9,552 nucleotides of DNA from Lysobacterales bacterium (GTDB lineage: Bacteria; Pseudomonadota; Gammaproteobacteria; Xanthomonadales; Marinicellaceae): the NCBI GenBank assembly GCA_015494035.1, contig WGBZ01000134.1, forward strand, positions 1 through 9,552. The letters run 5' to 3'. Under the pieces are notes generated by a model. That model did not search any database. It saw only the letters and a list, made by a program, of their open reading frames with translations, and was not told the origin of the DNA. This document shows, piece after piece, positions 8,081 to 9,552 of this stretch. Both the position numbers and the translations under genes were made by a program. Position 1 is the stretch's first letter. Each line of letters starts with the position of its first letter.

Positions 8081-9442
8081 ATGAAATTTAGAAAATCCAC
8101 TCTGGCGCTGGCCCTTGGCTGCGTCTTTATCTCAGGCCTGGCCAGTGCCGGCGCCAAACCCGACCAGGTTGACCGACTGGGTAAAGACCTCACTCCGGTG
8201 GGGGCCGAACGCGCCGGAACGGCTGACGGGCTTGTGCCGGAATGGACCGGCGGCATCACCAAGCCACCAGCCGGTTTTAAGAAGGGCGATCACCACCCGG
8301 ACCCGTATGCCGGAGAAAAACCAACGTTGGTGATTACGGCCAAAAACTATAAGCAGCATCAGGACAAACTATCGCCGGGTCAGATCGCCATGTTCGAGAA
8401 ATACCCCGATACGTTTGTGATGAATGTGTACCCGTCACACCGCAGCGCCTCTTTTCCGCAACGCACCTATGAAATGACTGCCAAAAACGGCGCGACCGGC
8501 AAGCTGGTTGCCAATGGTGAAGGCGTGGCGGATGTAGCGGAAGGCTTCCCGTTCCCGTTCCCTGAAGATCCCAAGGAACTGATGTGGAACCACAAGATGA
8601 AGTACAAGGGCATCGGTGGTGTGCGCTACAACAACCAGGCCGCCCCGACGGCCAGTGGCGCCTACACCATGGTCAAGCTGCGTGAAGAACTGTTGGGCAA
8701 GTATTACTGGCCGGGCATGAAACTTGAAGACCTCAATAACATTCTTCTTTACTTCTACCAGGAAGTGGAAGCGCCAGCGCGTTTGGCTGGTAGTGTCTTG
8801 CTGGTGCACGAAACCCTGAACCAGCTTGAGCAACCTCGTCAGGCATGGGTGTACAACCCCGGCCAGCGTCGCGTTCGTCGCGCGCCCAATGTGGCTTATG
8901 ACAACCCTGGCACGGCGTCCGATGGCCTGCGTACCAGCGACATGTATGACATGTTTAATGGCGCCATGGATCGGTTTGATTGGAAAATTGTGGGCAAGAA
9001 GGTCATGTACGTGCCTTATAACGCCTACAAGCTGCATGCTGCGGACATCGATTTTGATGACCTCATCCAGCCAGGACACATGAATCCAAAGTACGTCCGT
9101 TATGAGCCACACCGTGTCTGGATTGTGGAAGCCACCCTTAAACCGGGCAAGCGCCACATTAACAAGCGGCGGACCTTTTACCTAGACGAGGATTCCTACC
9201 AGATTTTAATGACTGACCATTACGACAAGCGCGATCAGCTGTGGCGCTACTCGGAAGGTCACCCCATCAATTACTATGACGTGCCTACCCTGTGGACCAC
9301 GGTAGAGGCGCATCACGACCTGCAAAATGGCCGTTATCTGCTTATGGGGCTAGATAACCACGACCCGGTCAACGTGTTTGACCAGAAGCTAAACGAGGCC
9401 GATTTCACGCCACAGGCATTGCGTAAGCGGGGTCGTCGCTAA
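8081..9442 (+). CDS. DUF1329 family periplasmic protein (predicted LolA/LolB-like fold)
   Basis: Exported protein of 453 residues, usual length for the family. It has a clear type I signal peptide (basic MKFRKS, hydrophobic core, cleavage after LASA at about residue 23) and no lipobox cysteine, so it should be soluble in the periplasm. Family landmarks are LGKDLTPVGAERAG (33-46), PEWTGG (53-58), GFPFPFPEDPKELMWNH (155-171), the basic AWVYNPGQRRVRRAPN block (255-270), MDRFDWKIVGKKVMYVPYN (296-314), RYEPHRVWIVEATLKPG (340-356) and RRTFYLDEDS (363-372). Family members are described as resembling outer-membrane lipoprotein-sorting proteins, whose fold cradles acyl chains. The role suggested here, carrying a hydrophobic compound between the barrel and the inner membrane, is inference. 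The start is secure: AGGGGA at 8070-8075 is 5 bases before the ATG, and 17 bases separate it from the DUF1302 stop. It is the last gene of the operon. Confidence 0.92.
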   Translation: MKFRKSTLALALGCVFISGLASAGAKPDQVDRLGKDLTPVGAERAGTADGLVPEWTGGITKPPAGFKKGDHHPDPYAGEKPTLVITAKNYKQHQDKLSPGQIAMFEKYPDTFVMNVYPSHRSASFPQRTYEMTAKNGATGKLVANGEGVADVAEGFPFPFPEDPKELMWNHKMKYKGIGGVRYNNQAAPTASGAYTMVKLREELLGKYYWPGMKLEDLNNILLYFYQEVEAPARLAGSVLLVHETLNQLEQPRQAWVYNPGQRRVRRAPNVAYDNPGTASDGLRTSDMYDMFNGAMDRFDWKIVGKKVMYVPYNAYKLHAADIDFDDLIQPGHMNPKYVRYEPHRVWIVEATLKPGKRHINKRRTFYLDEDSYQILMTDHYDKRDQLWRYSEGHPINYYDVPTLWTTVEAHHDLQNGRYLLMGLDNHDPVNVFDQKLNEADFTPQALRKRGRR

Positions 9443-9474
9443 TCTGGGCGCGTGAATCATTACCTTGTTTAATA

Positions 9475-9509
9475 AGAAGAAGGTTGGCTCAGGTCGACCT
9501 TCTTTTTTT
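9475..9509 (+). terminator. Rho-independent terminator of the lipase-DUF1302-DUF1329 operon
   Basis: AAGAAGGT (9477-9484) pairs perfectly with ACCTTCTT (9497-9504). The stem is extended inward by T-G, G-C and G-T pairs around the loop CTCAGG, and is followed by an uninterrupted T-run through 9509. It lies about 35 bases after the DUF1329 stop, so the operon ends with that gene. Confidence 0.88.
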
Positions 9510-9552
9510 GACACTCACGCCTATGATTAGTTAAATCTCTGCTGACGTGGCA

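Noticed and set aside
8435..9157. 240-codon antisense open frame
   Set aside because: It mirrors the DUF1329 coding frame and has no ribosome binding site or domain.

Overview
The window looks like chromosomal DNA of a moderately GC-rich Gram-negative bacterium, most likely a marine or hydrocarbon/lipid-associated gammaproteobacterium of the Marinobacter/Alcanivorax type. The taxonomic guess is inferred from three things: a surface-type lipoprotein lipase, a DUF1302 outer-membrane barrel with its DUF1329 partner, and a DUF3301 protein. No rRNA, tRNA, CRISPR array, insertion sequence or phage gene was seen, and genes fill nearly all of the window.

Layout. (1) 1-204, + strand: the 3' end of an unrecognised coiled-coil protein, closed by a rho-independent terminator at 252-278. 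(2) 276-2410, - strand: a two-gene unit in which a DUF3301 membrane-anchored small protein is followed, through a 4-base GTGA overlap, by a complete ABC exporter half-molecule. Its stop codon converges on the terminator of gene 1. (3) 2532-3938, - strand: an SLC13/DASS-type sodium-coupled anion transporter. (4) 3939-4030: a divergent intergenic region with a good sigma70-type promoter for the + strand and a tandem 10-bp direct repeat at the transporter's start. (5) 4031-9442, + strand: a tight three-gene operon of Pla-1/cef-type (VolA-like) lipoprotein lipase, DUF1302 outer-membrane beta-barrel and DUF1329 periplasmic protein. It ends at a clear terminator at 9475-9509. The last ~40 bases hold nothing recognisable.

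How the genes fit together. The operon at 4031-9442 is the most interesting part. All three products carry export signals and should meet at the outer membrane: a lipid-anchored esterase/lipase, a barrel and a soluble periplasmic protein of a family thought to have a LolA/LolB-like lipid-binding fold. The simplest reading is a module that hydrolyses a lipid or ester at the outer membrane and passes a hydrophobic product across the envelope. This is inference from families and gene order, and the substrate is unknown. The divergent transporter could import a carboxylate product, but nothing in the sequence ties it to the operon beyond adjacency.
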